Source: Streptomyces antnestii
Lineage (GTDB): Bacteria; Actinomycetota; Actinomycetes; Streptomycetales; Streptomycetaceae
Reading direction: 5' to 3'
Length of the DNA stretch: 64,000 nucleotides
Assembly (NCBI RefSeq): GCF_004005495.1
Contig: NZ_RZYA01000001.1
Span: 124,001-188,000 of the forward strand
The notes under the pieces: model-generated
What the model was told of the DNA's origin: nothing
Databases searched by the model: none
What the model saw: only the letters and a program-made list of their open reading frames with translations
Program-made: the position numbers and the translations under genes
Shown: positions 35,026 to 44,673 of the stretch, in pieces
How positions within the stretch are numbered: position 1 is the first letter of the stretch
How the letters are laid out: every line of letters begins with the position of its first letter

Positions 35026-36012
35026 ATGTTTGACTCACGGCACGTCCGGACGTTCGCCGAGGTCGTACGAACCGGCTCCTACGCGGCCGCGGCCCGGAGC
35101 CTCGGCTACACGCAGCCCGCGATCAGCCAGCAGATGAAAGTCCTCGAACGGGCCGTCGGCACACCGCTGTTCGTCAGGGTGGGCCGCGGCCTGAAACTGA
35201 CCGACGCCGGCGACGTGCTCGCCACGCACGCCGAGGGCATCCTCGGATCCATCGCGGCGGCGCACGAGCAGATGAAGGCGATCACCCGGCTGCGGGCCGG
35301 CCGGATCCGCATCTGCGGCTTCCCCAGCGCGAACGCCACCTTGCTCCCCGCGGCCGTCGCGCGGATCACCGAGGACCACCCGGGCGTACGGGTCGAGCTG
35401 CTCGAGGAGGAGCCGCCGCTGTCGCTCACGGCCCTGGCGAGGGGCGACTGCGACATTGCCCTGGCGTTCTCCTACGAGGACAGCGAGGACAACGAGGGCA
35501 ACGGGGGCAACGGGGGCAACGGGGATAACGGGCACAACGCCGAGCGGCAGCAGGGCGGCGGTGACCTGATCGAAGTGCCGCTCCTCGACGACCCGTTGAT
35601 GCTTCTGATGCCCGCGGACCATCCCCTCGCGCGGCGTCGCACCGTCGAGCTGCGGGAGTTCGCGGACGAGCGCTGGATCGCCGGGTGCAACCGCTGCCGC
35701 GGGCACTTCGTCGCGGCGTGCGCGGACGCCGGTTTCGAGCCCGACATCGCGTTCACCACGGACGACAATCTCGCTGTCCAGGGTCTGGTGGCGGCCGGGA
35801 CGGGCGTGGCCCTGATGCCCGGCATGGTGCTCTCGTTCATGTGCCATCCCAAGGTCGCCGGGCGTCCCGTCGTCCCCGCGGACCATCGCCGGGTGTCCGC
35901 GTTCACGCCGGCCGGCCACCAGAAGGTCCCGGCCACCCGGCTCATGCTGGAGGCCCTTCAGGAGGCGGCGGGGGAGCTGCGTCCACTGAAGCCCCGGCGG
36001 GCGCGACGCTGA
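35026..36012 (+). CDS. LysR-family regulator
   Basis: 328 residues. The HTH is RHVRTFAEVVRTGSYAAAARSLGYTQPAISQQMKVLERAVGTPLFVRVGRG. The effector domain starts RIRICGFPSANATLLPAAVARI. Near residue 155 an acidic, glycine/asparagine-rich insert (DNEGNGGNGGNGDNGHN) interrupts the fold, encoded by 9-bp repeats. The gene diverges from the amino-acid ABC operon, a likely target. A -10-like TACTGT (35014-35019) ends 6 nt before the ATG, so the message may be leaderless. Effector unknown. Confidence 0.85.
   Translation: MFDSRHVRTFAEVVRTGSYAAAARSLGYTQPAISQQMKVLERAVGTPLFVRVGRGLKLTDAGDVLATHAEGILGSIAAAHEQMKAITRLRAGRIRICGFPSANATLLPAAVARITEDHPGVRVELLEEEPPLSLTALARGDCDIALAFSYEDSEDNEGNGGNGGNGDNGHNAERQQGGGDLIEVPLLDDPLMLLMPADHPLARRRTVELREFADERWIAGCNRCRGHFVAACADAGFEPDIAFTTDDNLAVQGLVAAGTGVALMPGMVLSFMCHPKVAGRPVVPADHRRVSAFTPAGHQKVPATRLMLEALQEAAGELRPLKPRRARR
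35494..35538 (+). repeat. 9-bp coding repeat in the LysR gene
   Basis: Five units GRGGGCAAC (35494, 35503, 35512, 35521, 35530), varying in the last two, encode a Gly-Asn tract. The unit is a multiple of three, so the repeat can change copy number without shifting the frame. Confidence 0.8.
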
Positions 36013-36118
36013 CCGGCGAAGCGAGGGCTTCAACTACGCGCATCAATAAGCAAGTTCTTGGGAAGGGGCAAGAAAGACCCAGTGGACCGCACGGGTGCCG
36101 TCCTGCACGCTGCTGGCC

Positions 36119-37255
36119 ATGGACGCCTTCGAAACCCTCGCCATCCACGCAGGCCAGGAGCCCGACCCGGTCACCGGGGCGGTCGTCCCGCCGATCCACC
36201 AGACCTCGACGTACCGGCAGGACGGTGTCGGCCGGTTGCGCGGCGGCTACGAGTACAGCCGTTCCGCCAACCCGACCCGCACCGCTCTCGAGGAGTGCCT
36301 GGCCGCCCTGGAGTCCGGGACCCGTGCCACCACGTACGCGAGCGGTCTCGCCGCCGAGGACACCGCGGTGCGCTCCGTGTGCGCGCCCGGCGACCACGTC
36401 GTCATCCCGGACGACGCCTACGGCGGCACGCTGCGGCTGTTCCGGAAGGTGCTCGCCGGCTGGGGCCTGACGTACACGCCCGTCCCGCTCGCCGATCCCG
36501 ACGCGGTGCGCGCCGCGATCCGCCCCGAGACCCGGCTCGTCTGGTGCGAGACGCCGACCAATCCGCTGCTCGGCATCAACGACATCGCGGCGCTCGCACA
36601 GATCGCCCACGACAGCGGGGCACTGCTCGCCGTCGACAACACGTTCGCCTCGCCCTACCTGCAGCAGCCGCTCACGCTGGGCGCGGACATCGTCATGCAC
36701 TCCACGACGAAGTACCTGGGCGGGCACTCCGACGTCATCGGGGGTGCCCTGGTCGTACGGGACGAGGAGCTGGGCGAGAGGATCCGCTTCCACCAGTTCG
36801 CGGTCGGCGCGATCCCCGGGCCCTTCGACGCCTGGCTGACCCTGCGGGGCATCAAGACCCTCGGCGTCCGCATGGACCGGCACTGCGACAACGCGGAGCG
36901 CGTGGCGCGGATGCTCGCCGGGCATCCGGGCGTGACGCAGGTGCTGTACCCGGGCCTCGCGGACCACCCCGGCCACGAGGTCGCGCGGAAGCAGATGCGC
37001 CGCTTCGGCGGGATGATCTCCTTCCGGCTCGCGGGCGGCGAGCGGGCCGCCCTCGAGATGTGCGGGCGCACCCGCCTGTTCACCCTCGCCGAATCGCTCG
37101 GCGGCGTGGAGTCGCTGATCGAGCACCCGGCGCGCATGACGCACTCCTCCGCGGCGGGCACCCCGCTGGAGGTCCCCGCCGACCTCGTCCGCCTTTCCGT
37201 GGGCATCGAGAACGCCGACGACCTGATCGCCGACCTGACCCAGGCCCTGGCCTGA
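36119..37255 (+). CDS. Cystathionine gamma-lyase / gamma-synthase
   Basis: 378 residues. A PLP enzyme of the Cys/Met metabolism family. TYEYSRSANPTRTALEECLAALES with the usual Y/R near the N-terminus, TPTNPLLGINDIAALAQ, AVDNTFASPYLQQPLTLGADIVMHSTTKYLGGHSDVIGG with the PLP Lys in STTKYLGGH. LAESLGGVESLIEHPARMTH is the C-terminal signature. Synthase and lyase are not told apart by these motifs; transsulfuration in either direction is possible. ATG 36119 lacks an RBS; CACGCT ends 7 nt before it. An upstream ATG at 36095 is less likely. Confidence 0.88.
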   Translation: MDAFETLAIHAGQEPDPVTGAVVPPIHQTSTYRQDGVGRLRGGYEYSRSANPTRTALEECLAALESGTRATTYASGLAAEDTAVRSVCAPGDHVVIPDDAYGGTLRLFRKVLAGWGLTYTPVPLADPDAVRAAIRPETRLVWCETPTNPLLGINDIAALAQIAHDSGALLAVDNTFASPYLQQPLTLGADIVMHSTTKYLGGHSDVIGGALVVRDEELGERIRFHQFAVGAIPGPFDAWLTLRGIKTLGVRMDRHCDNAERVARMLAGHPGVTQVLYPGLADHPGHEVARKQMRRFGGMISFRLAGGERAALEMCGRTRLFTLAESLGGVESLIEHPARMTHSSAAGTPLEVPADLVRLSVGIENADDLIADLTQALA

Positions 37256-37276
37256 GAGCCCGAGATCTGGAGAGCC

Positions 37277-37332
37277 TGAGATCTTGAGATCTTGAGATCT
37301 TGAGATCTTGAGATCTTGAGACCTTGAGACCT
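37277..37332. repeat. 8-bp microsatellite (TGAGATCT)
   Basis: Five copies of TGAGATCT (37277-37316) and two of TGAGACCT (37317-37332) begin 22 nt after the cystathionine gene and end 99 nt before Hen1. The DNA here is far richer in A/T than its surroundings. Confidence 0.9.
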
Positions 37333-37431
37333 TGAGCGCCGGTGACCCACGAGAGCCCCGGCCGGCACCACGGTCCCGGCCGGGCCGAAACTCGCTGGTC
37401 ACCCGCGCGCATTGCGACCAGACTCGGAAGC

Positions 37432-38952
37432 GTGTTCCTGAAGATCAGTACGACCGGCACCCCTGAACGCCCCGCGACCGATCTCGGGTTTCTGCTGCAC
37501 AAGCATCCCGACAACGCGCAGGCGTTCGCCACCTCGCACGGAACCGCGCACGTCCTCTACCCCGAGGCGTCCGCGGAGCGCTGCACCGCGGCGCTGCTCC
37601 TCGAGGTGGATCCGGTCGCCCTCGTGCGCCGCGGCAAGGGCCGCGGCGGCGCCCCCGACGCGGCGCTCGCGCAGTACGTGAACGACCGGCCCTACGCCGC
37701 CTCGTCCCTGCTCGCCGTGGCCATCGGCAATGTGTTCTCCAGCGCCCTGCGCGGGCAGTGCAAGGCCAGGCCCGAACGGGCGGAGCAGCCCATGCCGCTG
37801 CGCGTCGAGGTGCCCGCGGTCCCCGCGCGCGGCGGCGCCGAGCTGGTGCGCCGGCTCTTCGAACCGCTCGGCTGGGCCACGGTGACGGCCGAGCCGGTCG
37901 CCCTGGACGAGAAGTTCCCCGAGTGGGGCGACTCGCGCTACGTGCGTCTCGTCCTGGAGGGCGAGCTGCGCCTGGCCGAGGCGCTGCGCCACCTGTACGT
38001 GCTGCTCCCGGTGCTCGACGACGCCAAGCACTACTGGGTCTCCGCCGACGAGGTCGACAAGCTGCTGCGGGCGGGTGAGGGCTGGCTGCCCACGCACCCC
38101 GAGCAGAAGCTGATCACCAGCCGCTATCTCGCGCGGCGCTGGTCGCTCACGCGCCAGGCCATGGAGCGCCTGGAGCTGGTGCGGCTCGCCGACGCGGACG
38201 ACACCGACGTCGAGGACCTCGACAACGCGGTCGACGAGACGACGGACACCGAGGAGAAGCCTGTACCTCTGGCGGTCCAGCGGCGCGACGCCATCACGGC
38301 CGCTCTCCGGGCGGCGGGCGCGGGCCGGGTGCTCGATCTGGGCTGCGGACAGGGCCAGTTGGTGCAGGAACTGCTCAAGGACCCCCGGTTCACGGAGATC
38401 GTCGGTGTCGACGTGTCGATGCGGGCGCTCACCATCGCCTCCCGGCGCCTCAAGCTGGACCGGATGGGCGAGCGGCAGGCCTCCCGCGTCACGCTGCTCC
38501 AGGGCTCGCTCGCCTACACCGACAAGCGGCTCAAGGGCTACGACGCGGCGGTCCTCAGCGAGGTCATCGAGCACCTCGACCTGCCGCGGCTGCCCGCACT
38601 GGAGTACGCGGTGTTCGGCTCCGCGCGGCCGGGGACCGTCCTCGTGACGACGCCGAACGTCGAGTACAACGTGCGTTGGGAGACGTTGCCCGCGGGGCAC
38701 GTCCGGCACGGTGACCACCGCTTCGAGTGGACCCGCGAGGAGTTCCGCACCTGGTCCCGCGCGGTGGCCGAACGGCACGGCTATGCGGTCGAGTTCGAGC
38801 CCGTGGGACCCGACGACCCCGAGGTCGGCCCGCCCACACAGCTGGCCGTCTTCACCCTGACCGGAACCGACCGGAAACCGAGCCCGACCGACACCAGCCC
38901 GACAGACCAGACCTCGACCGACCCGACCCCGAAGGAGGCGAAGACCGCATGA
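37432..38952 (+). CDS. hen1: Hen1 RNA 3'-terminal ribose 2'-O-methyltransferase
   Basis: 506 residues. The N-terminal 250 residues are the bacterial Hen1-specific region that contacts Pnkp. The C-terminal methyltransferase has SAM motif VLDLGCGQGQLVQEL near residue 300. The metal set is E-x-x-E-H in SEVIEHLDLPRL (about residues 376-380) with a further His in HGDHRFEWTREEF (about 430). It methylates the 2'-OH at a damaged RNA end before ligation, protecting the repaired site from re-cleavage. GTG 37432 has CAGACT 7 nt upstream and no RBS. The stop overlaps pnkp (ATGA). The tail is Thr/Pro-rich. Confidence 0.95.
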   Translation: MFLKISTTGTPERPATDLGFLLHKHPDNAQAFATSHGTAHVLYPEASAERCTAALLLEVDPVALVRRGKGRGGAPDAALAQYVNDRPYAASSLLAVAIGNVFSSALRGQCKARPERAEQPMPLRVEVPAVPARGGAELVRRLFEPLGWATVTAEPVALDEKFPEWGDSRYVRLVLEGELRLAEALRHLYVLLPVLDDAKHYWVSADEVDKLLRAGEGWLPTHPEQKLITSRYLARRWSLTRQAMERLELVRLADADDTDVEDLDNAVDETTDTEEKPVPLAVQRRDAITAALRAAGAGRVLDLGCGQGQLVQELLKDPRFTEIVGVDVSMRALTIASRRLKLDRMGERQASRVTLLQGSLAYTDKRLKGYDAAVLSEVIEHLDLPRLPALEYAVFGSARPGTVLVTTPNVEYNVRWETLPAGHVRHGDHRFEWTREEFRTWSRAVAERHGYAVEFEPVGPDDPEVGPPTQLAVFTLTGTDRKPSPTDTSPTDQTSTDPTPKEAKTA

Positions 38953-41570
38953 CCACCCCCGCATCCCCGGCATCCCCGGCATCCCCGGCATCCCCGGCAT
39001 CCTCTGCATCCCCTGCTCGTACGCTCCCCGTCACCGACCTGTCCCTCGTCGTCCTCGTCGGCGCCTCGGGGTCCGGCAAGTCGACGTTCGCGCGCCGGCA
39101 CTTCAAGCCCACCGAGATCATCTCCAGCGACTTCTGCCGTGGTCTCGTCGCCGACGACGAGAACGACCAGAGCGCCAGCCGCGACGCCTTCGACCTGCTC
39201 CACTACATCGCGGGCAAGCGCCTCGCGGCCGGACGGCTCACCGTCGTCGACGCGACCAACGTCCAGCAGGAGAGCCGTAAGCAGCTGGTCGACCTGGCGC
39301 GGCGGTACGACGTGCTGCCCATCGCCATCGTCCTCGACGTCCCGGAGGAGGTCTGCGCCGCGCGCAACGCGGCCCGCGCCGACCGCGCCGGGATGCCCCG
39401 CCGCGTCATTTCCCGGCACACCCGCGAACTTCGCCGCTCCCTGCGGCAGTTGGAGCGCGAGGGCTTCCGCAAGGTGCACGTCCTGCGCGGCGTCGAGGCG
39501 ATCGACAGCGCCGGGATCGTGCGCGAGAAGCGCTTCAACGACCTCACCCACCTCACCGGCCCGTTCGACATCATCGGCGACATCCACGGCTGCGCGGCCG
39601 AACTGGAGACCCTGCTCACCAGGCTCGGTTACGAGGACGGCGTGCACCCCGAGGGCCGTACCGCCGTGTTCGTCGGCGACCTCGTCGACCGGGGGCCCGA
39701 CTCGCCGGGCGTGCTGCGCCGCGTCATGGCGATGGTCAAGTCGGGCAACGCGCTGTGCGTGCCCGGGAACCACGAGAACAAGTTCGGTCGTTACCTCAAG
39801 GGCCGCAACGTCCAGCACACGCACGGCCTGGCCGAGACCATCGAGCAGTTCGCGGGCGAGAGCGAGGAATTCACGCAGGAGGTACGGGAGTTCGTCGACG
39901 GGCTCGTCAGCCACTACGTCCTCGACGGCGGCAAGCTCGTCGTGTGTCACGCAGGCCTGCCCGAGAAGTACCACGGCCGTACCTCCGGCCGGGTCCGCTC
40001 GCACGCGCTGTACGGGGACACGACCGGCGAGACCGACGAGTTCGGCCTGCCCGTGCACTACCCGTGGGCGGAGGAGTACCGAGGCAAGGCCGCGGTGGTC
40101 TACGGCCACACACCGGTTCCGCAGGCCACGTGGCTCAACAACACCATCTGCCTCGACACCGGCGCCGTGTTCGGCGGCAAGCTCACCGCGCTCCGCTGGC
40201 CGGAGCGCGAACTCGTCGACGTACCCGCGGAGAAGGTCTGGTACGAGCCGGCCAGGCCGCTGCGGAGCGAGGCGCCCGGCGGACACGACGGGCGGCCGCT
40301 CGACCTCGCCGACGTGCAGGGGCGGCGGGCCGTCGAGACGCGGCACGGTGGCCGGGTCGCGGTGCGCGAGGAGAACGCGGCGGCGGCCCTGGAGGTCATG
40401 AGCCGCTTCGCCGTCGACCCGCGCCTCGTCCCGTACCTGCCGCCGACCATGGCACCCACGGCGACGTCTCAGAGGGAGGGCTTCCTGGAGCACCCCGCCG
40501 AGGCCTTCGCCCAGTACGCCGCCGACGGTGTGGCGCGGGTCGTGTGCGAGGAGAAGCACATGGGTTCGCGGGCCGTGGCCCTGGTGTGCCGGGACGCGGA
40601 CGTGGCGCGCGAGCGCTTCGGCGTGGACGTGGACGCCGGGCTCACCGGCTCGCTCTACACCCGCACCGGGCGCCCGTTCTTCACTGAGTCCATCAGCGGC
40701 TCCGCCGCGGGTGCGCAGGTCACCGAGGAGATCCTCGGCCGGGTGCGCGCCGCCGTCTCCGACGCCGGCCTGTGGGACGAGCTCGACACGGACTGGCTGC
40801 TCCTGGACGCCGAGCTGATGCCCTGGTCGCTCAAGGCGTCGGGCCTGCTCCGCTCCCAGTACGCGGCGGTGGGCGCCGCCTCCGGGGCCGTCTTCCCCGG
40901 CGCGCTCGCCACGCTGGAAACGGCGGCGGCGCGCGGTGTCGACGTGGCGGAGCTCCTGGCCAGGCAGCGCGAACGGGCCGCCGACGCGGCCGCGTTCACG
41001 GACGCCTACCGGCGGTACTGCTGGACCACGGACGGCCTGGAAGGGGTGCGGCTCGCGCCGTTCCAGATCCTGGCCGCGCGGGGCCGGTCCCTCGCCACGC
41101 TGCCGCACGACCAGCAGCTCGCCCTCATCGACCGCGTGGTCGAGCACGACGCGTCAGGGCTGCTGCAGACGACGCGGCGGCTCTTCGTGGACACCGGCGA
41201 CGAGGCGTCCGTACAGGCCGGCGTCGACTGGTGGCTGGAGATGACGGGCCGCGGCGGCGAGGGCATGGTCGTCAAGCCGGTCGAGGCGCTCGCCCGCGAC
41301 GGCAAGGGCCGGCTCGTGCAGCCGGGCGTCAAGTGCCGGGGCCGCGAGTACCTGCGGATCATCTACGGTCCCGAGTACACGCGCCCGGACCACCTGGAGC
41401 GGCTGCGCGGCCGCTTCCTCGGCCACAAGCGCTCGCTCGCGATCCGCGAGTACGCGCTCGGCCTGGAGGCGCTCGACCGGCTCGCGGACGGCGAGCCGCT
41501 GTGGCGGGTCCACGAGGCGGTGTTCGCCGTCCTCGCCCTTGAGTCGGAGCCCGTCGACCCGAGGCTCTGA
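38949..41570 (+). CDS. pnkp: Pnkp polynucleotide kinase-phosphatase-ligase
   Basis: 873 residues, near the usual 850-870. Three domains: kinase with Walker A GASGSGKST (Lys44) that phosphorylates 5'-OH ends; a metallophosphatase with DIIGDIHG (about 210), GDLVDRGPDS and GNHENKFG (about 273), which removes 2',3'-cyclic phosphates; and a ligase/adenylyltransferase with CEEKHMGSRAVAL, whose Lys (about 536) takes AMP. It seals tRNAs cut by ribotoxins together with Hen1, the 4-bp-overlapping upstream gene. SD AAGGAGG lies near the ATG. The first 20 residues are an SPA-repeat tail unique to this protein. Confidence 0.95.
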   Translation: MTTPASPASPASPASPASSASPARTLPVTDLSLVVLVGASGSGKSTFARRHFKPTEIISSDFCRGLVADDENDQSASRDAFDLLHYIAGKRLAAGRLTVVDATNVQQESRKQLVDLARRYDVLPIAIVLDVPEEVCAARNAARADRAGMPRRVISRHTRELRRSLRQLEREGFRKVHVLRGVEAIDSAGIVREKRFNDLTHLTGPFDIIGDIHGCAAELETLLTRLGYEDGVHPEGRTAVFVGDLVDRGPDSPGVLRRVMAMVKSGNALCVPGNHENKFGRYLKGRNVQHTHGLAETIEQFAGESEEFTQEVREFVDGLVSHYVLDGGKLVVCHAGLPEKYHGRTSGRVRSHALYGDTTGETDEFGLPVHYPWAEEYRGKAAVVYGHTPVPQATWLNNTICLDTGAVFGGKLTALRWPERELVDVPAEKVWYEPARPLRSEAPGGHDGRPLDLADVQGRRAVETRHGGRVAVREENAAAALEVMSRFAVDPRLVPYLPPTMAPTATSQREGFLEHPAEAFAQYAADGVARVVCEEKHMGSRAVALVCRDADVARERFGVDVDAGLTGSLYTRTGRPFFTESISGSAAGAQVTEEILGRVRAAVSDAGLWDELDTDWLLLDAELMPWSLKASGLLRSQYAAVGAASGAVFPGALATLETAAARGVDVAELLARQRERAADAAAFTDAYRRYCWTTDGLEGVRLAPFQILAARGRSLATLPHDQQLALIDRVVEHDASGLLQTTRRLFVDTGDEASVQAGVDWWLEMTGRGGEGMVVKPVEALARDGKGRLVQPGVKCRGREYLRIIYGPEYTRPDHLERLRGRFLGHKRSLAIREYALGLEALDRLADGEPLWRVHEAVFAVLALESEPVDPRL
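38961..39014 (+). repeat. 9-bp coding repeat in pnkp
   Basis: Six units GCATCCCCG-like, at 38961, 38970, 38979, 38988, 38997 and 39006, encode a Ser-Pro-Ala repeat just after the start codon. The length may vary between strains without frame loss. Confidence 0.8.
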
Positions 41571-41645
41571 CACGGAGACCGAGAAGGTGCGCCCGGCTCC
41601 TTGATTGCACGCGCGCGGGCCGCCCGGCCGGGGAAAGATGGATCC

Positions 41646-42869
41646 ATGGGATTCCACGTCGACTCCGAGGCCGGGCGGCTGCGCCGCGTCATCCTGCACC
41701 GCCCCGATCTGGAGCTCAAGCGGCTCACCCCGAGCAACAAGGACGCGTTGCTCTTCGACGACGTGCTCTGGGTGCGCCGGGCCCGGCAGGAGCACGACGG
41801 GTTCGCCGACGTGCTGCGGGACCGGGGCGTGACCGTGCACCTCTTCGGGGACCTGCTCACCGAGACACTGGCCGTCCAGGGCGCCAGGAAGCTCGTCCTG
41901 GACCGCGTCTTCGACGAGAAGGAGTACGGGCCGCTCGCCACCGACCACCTCAGGGCCGCCTTCGAGACGATGCCGGCCACGGACCTGGCCGAGGCGCTCG
42001 TCGGCGGCATGACCAAGCGCGAGTTCCTGGACCGGCACGCCGAGCCGACGTCGGTCCGCTTCCACGCGATGGACCTGGACGACTTCCTGCTCGGCCCGCT
42101 CCCCAACCACCTCTTCACCCGCGACACCTCGGCGTGGATCTACGATGGCGTGTCCATCAACGCGATGCGCTGGCCCGCACGGCAGCGCGAGACCGTCCAC
42201 TTCGAGGCGATCTACCGGCACCATCCGCTGTTCCGCGACACGGGCTTTCACCTCTGGTCCGAGGGGCAGGCCGACTACCCGTCCACGATCGAGGGCGGCG
42301 ACGTCCTGGTGATCGGGCAGGGCGCCGTCCTCATCGGGATGAGCGAACGGACCACCCCGCAGGCCGTCGAGATGCTGGCGCACAAGCTGTTCGCGGCGGG
42401 CTCGGCGAAGACGATCGTGGCGCTCGACATGCCGAAACGGCGGGCGTTCATGCACCTCGACACCGTGATGACGATGGTCGACGGCGACACGTTCACGCAG
42501 TACGCGGGGCTCGGCATGCTGCGCTCGTACACCATCGAACCGGGCGTGGAAGAACGGGAGTTGAAGGTCACCGACCATCCGCCTGAGCACATGCACCGGG
42601 CCATCGCCGCCGCGCTCGGGCTGAGCGAGATCCGGGTCCTGACCGCCACGCAGGACGTGCACGCGGCCGAACGGGAGCAGTGGGACGACGGGTGCAACGT
42701 GCTGGCCGTGGAGCCGGGCGTCGTCGTCGCCTACGAGCGCAACGCCACGACGAACACCTATCTGCGCAAGCAGGGCATCGAGGTCATAGAGATCCTGGGC
42801 AGTGAGCTGGGGCGGGGGAGGGGCGGCCCACGCTGCATGAGCTGCCCGGTCGAGCGGGATCCGGTGTAG
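41646..42869 (+). CDS. arcA: Arginine deiminase
   Basis: 407 residues. It hydrolyses arginine to citrulline and ammonia. The five-bladed fold holds [13 protein letters not shown] (substrate Asp), [21 protein letters not shown] (catalytic His and Asp), and [10 protein letters not shown] near the C-terminus, where the nucleophilic Cys is in RCMSCP. The first residues [17 protein letters not shown] are typical. ATG 41646 has -10-like AAAGAT 6 nt upstream. Followed by arcB, but no carbamate kinase gene lies in the window. Confidence 0.95.
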   Translation: MGFHVDSEAGRLRRVILHRPDLELKRLTPSNKDALLFDDVLWVRRARQEHDGFADVLRDRGVTVHLFGDLLTETLAVQGARKLVLDRVFDEKEYGPLATDHLRAAFETMPATDLAEALVGGMTKREFLDRHAEPTSVRFHAMDLDDFLLGPLPNHLFTRDTSAWIYDGVSINAMRWPARQRETVHFEAIYRHHPLFRDTGFHLWSEGQADYPSTIEGGDVLVIGQGAVLIGMSERTTPQAVEMLAHKLFAAGSAKTIVALDMPKRRAFMHLDTVMTMVDGDTFTQYAGLGMLRSYTIEPGVEERELKVTDHPPEHMHRAIAAALGLSEIRVLTATQDVHAAEREQWDDGCNVLAVEPGVVVAYERNATTNTYLRKQGIEVIEILGSELGRGRGGPRCMSCPVERDPV

Positions 42870-42897
42870 CCGACCGGGTGGCCCCCTCAAGGAGGCT

Positions 42898-42962
42898 GTA
42901 TAGAAATGTGGGGCGTCGTATAGACTTCCAACGTCCCTGAGCTCGGGGCCCCCTGCCCGAGC
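42898..42962 (+). promoter_or_regulatory. arcB leader: direct repeat and hairpin
   Basis: GTATAGA occurs at 42898-42904 and 42918-42924; the second carries a good -10 (TATAGACT) and the first may be a regulator site. A hairpin follows with arms GCTCGGG (42941-42947) and CCCGAGC (42956-42962). The leader thus has a separate promoter from arcA. Confidence 0.5.
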
Positions 42963-42988
42963 CCATATCCGCACCCCAGGAGCGCCCC

Positions 42989-43996
42989 ATGGCGACAGTC
43001 CGTCCCGACCTCACCGGCCGCCACTTCCTCAAGGAGGTGGACTTCACCGCCGAGGAGTTCCGCGGCCTGGTCGACCTCGCCGCCGAGCTGAAGGCGGCCA
43101 AGAAGGCGGGGACCGAGACGCAGTACCTCGCGGGCCGGAACATCGCGCTGGTCTTCGAGAAGACCTCCACCCGTACGCGCTGCGCGTTCGAGGTCGCGGC
43201 GGCCGACCAGGGCGCGTCCACGACCTACCTCGACCCGTCCGGCTCCCAGATCGGCCACAAGGAGTCCGTGCGGGACACCGCCCGCGTCCTCGGCCGGATG
43301 TTCGACGCCATCGAGTACCGCGGGGACAGCCAGCCCGGCGTCGAGGAGCTCGCCGCGTACGCGGGCGTGCCGGTCTACAACGGCCTGACCGACGACTGGC
43401 ACCCCACGCAGATGCTCGCCGACGTGCTCACGATGGTCGAGCACAACAGCAAGCCGCTCGCCGAGATCGCCTTCGCCTACCTCGGCGACGCCCGCTTCAA
43501 CATGGGCAACTCGTACCTGGTCACCGGCGCGCTGCTCGGCATGGACGTGCGGATCGTTGCGCCGCGCGCGTACTGGCCGGCCGAGGAGATCATCGCGCAG
43601 GCCCGCAAGCTCGCCGAGACGAGCGGCGCCCGCATCACGCTCACCGAGGACATCCCCGAGGGTGTCGCGGGTGCCGACTTCGTCGTCACCGACGTCTGGG
43701 TCTCCATGGGGGAGCCCAAGGAGGTGTGGGCCGAGCGCATAGCGGCTCTCGCGCCGTACGCGGTGACGATGGACGTCCTGCGCGCCACCGGGAACGCGGA
43801 CGTCAAGTTCCTGCACTGCCTGCCGGCCTTCCACGACCTGGGCACCAAGGTCGGGCGCGAGATCCACGAGACGTACGGCCTGGACTCGCTCGAGGTCACG
43901 GACGAGGTCTTCGAGTCGGCGCACTCGGTCGTCTTCGACGAGGCCGAGAACCGGCTGCACACCATCAAGGCGATCATGGTCGCCACGCTGGCCTGA
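42989..43996 (+). CDS. argF: Ornithine carbamoyltransferase
   Basis: 335 residues. It joins carbamoyl phosphate and ornithine to citrulline, or runs backwards for arginine breakdown. The carbamoyl-phosphate loop [16 protein letters not shown], the ornithine loop [10 protein letters not shown] and [13 protein letters not shown] identify it. With arcA directly upstream the catabolic role (arcB) is plausible; an anabolic role is equally possible since the sequence does not separate them. ATG 42989 has CCAGGAG upstream. Convergent with the small ATPase gene after 12 bp. Confidence 0.94.
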   Translation: MATVRPDLTGRHFLKEVDFTAEEFRGLVDLAAELKAAKKAGTETQYLAGRNIALVFEKTSTRTRCAFEVAAADQGASTTYLDPSGSQIGHKESVRDTARVLGRMFDAIEYRGDSQPGVEELAAYAGVPVYNGLTDDWHPTQMLADVLTMVEHNSKPLAEIAFAYLGDARFNMGNSYLVTGALLGMDVRIVAPRAYWPAEEIIAQARKLAETSGARITLTEDIPEGVAGADFVVTDVWVSMGEPKEVWAERIAALAPYAVTMDVLRATGNADVKFLHCLPAFHDLGTKVGREIHETYGLDSLEVTDEVFESAHSVVFDEAENRLHTIKAIMVATLA

Positions 43997-44008
43997 GCCC
44001 CTCGAGGG

Positions 44009-44446
44009 CTACTCCGGGCTTGTCCGCTGCGCCGGTATCGCGGGAAGGGTGAACCAGACCGCCTTGCCGGACTCGGTGGGGCGATGCCCGCAGGACGCGC
44101 TCAGGGTGCGGATCAGGAGCAGCCCCCGCCCGTGTTCCTGCCACGGGTCCGGCGCCTCGGCCGGGCCCGGCAGCGTCAGATCGCCCGGCGGAGCCGGGTC
44201 GCCGTCGTGCACCTCCACCTGGCAGCCGGACGGCAGCAGCTCCACCACCAGCTCGATGGGACCGGTCGCGTGCTCGATGGCGTTCGCGACGAGTTCCGCC
44301 GTGAGGAGCTCCGCCGTGTCGCTGTCGGCGGCCGGTGAGTCGAGCTCCGCCAGGGCCTTGCGTATCAGGGCACGCGCGGCCGGTACCGCGGCCGCGGTGT
44401 GCGGCAGCGAGATACGCCAGGAGGCGGGGGCGGGCGATGTGGGCAC
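44009..44446 (-). CDS. HATPase_c anti-sigma-type regulator (RsbW/SpoIIAB-like)
   Basis: 145 residues. A single Bergerat ATPase domain: N box ELLTAELVANAIEHATG near residue 50, an acidic HDGDPAPP loop and G box HGRGLLLIRTLS near residue 112. Streptomyces carry dozens of such proteins; many bind sigma factors or anti-anti-sigma factors, and no partner gene adjoins it. GTG 44446 has only a weak RBS. Convergent with the ornithine carbamoyltransferase gene. Confidence 0.85.
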   Translation of the reverse strand: MPTSPAPASWRISLPHTAAAVPAARALIRKALAELDSPAADSDTAELLTAELVANAIEHATGPIELVVELLPSGCQVEVHDGDPAPPGDLTLPGPAEAPDPWQEHGRGLLLIRTLSASCGHRPTESGKAVWFTLPAIPAQRTSPE

Positions 44447-44572
44447 GGCGGGTCCGTTCAGGCGACAGGACTGTGGGGGCTGTGGGGGCTGCGCTGGGCT
44501 GTCCTGATTTCAACCATAGGAATGGTAAGCCGTCGAAATCGTACGCCCTCGGCGGGTGGTCGTATCGCGTAC

Positions 44573-44602
44573 TCGTGACGGAAGTCACGAAGCGGTGATA
44601 AC
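44573..44602 (+). promoter_or_regulatory. Promoter and dyad of the enoyl-CoA hydratase gene
   Basis: The dyad TCGTGAC-GGAA-GTCACGA (44573-44590) contains the -35 CGTGAC (44574-44579). The -10 GATAAC (44597-44602) follows after 17 bp. The same spacing and motifs recur upstream of the acyl-CoA dehydrogenase gene at 50390. No gene is seen in 44447-44673. Confidence 0.5.
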
Positions 44603-44673
44603 TTCATGGAGCGACGTGCCCCACACGGGCGCGCCGCACCGTCCGCCGCCCCCGCCCGAGGAGGCCGCACGCC

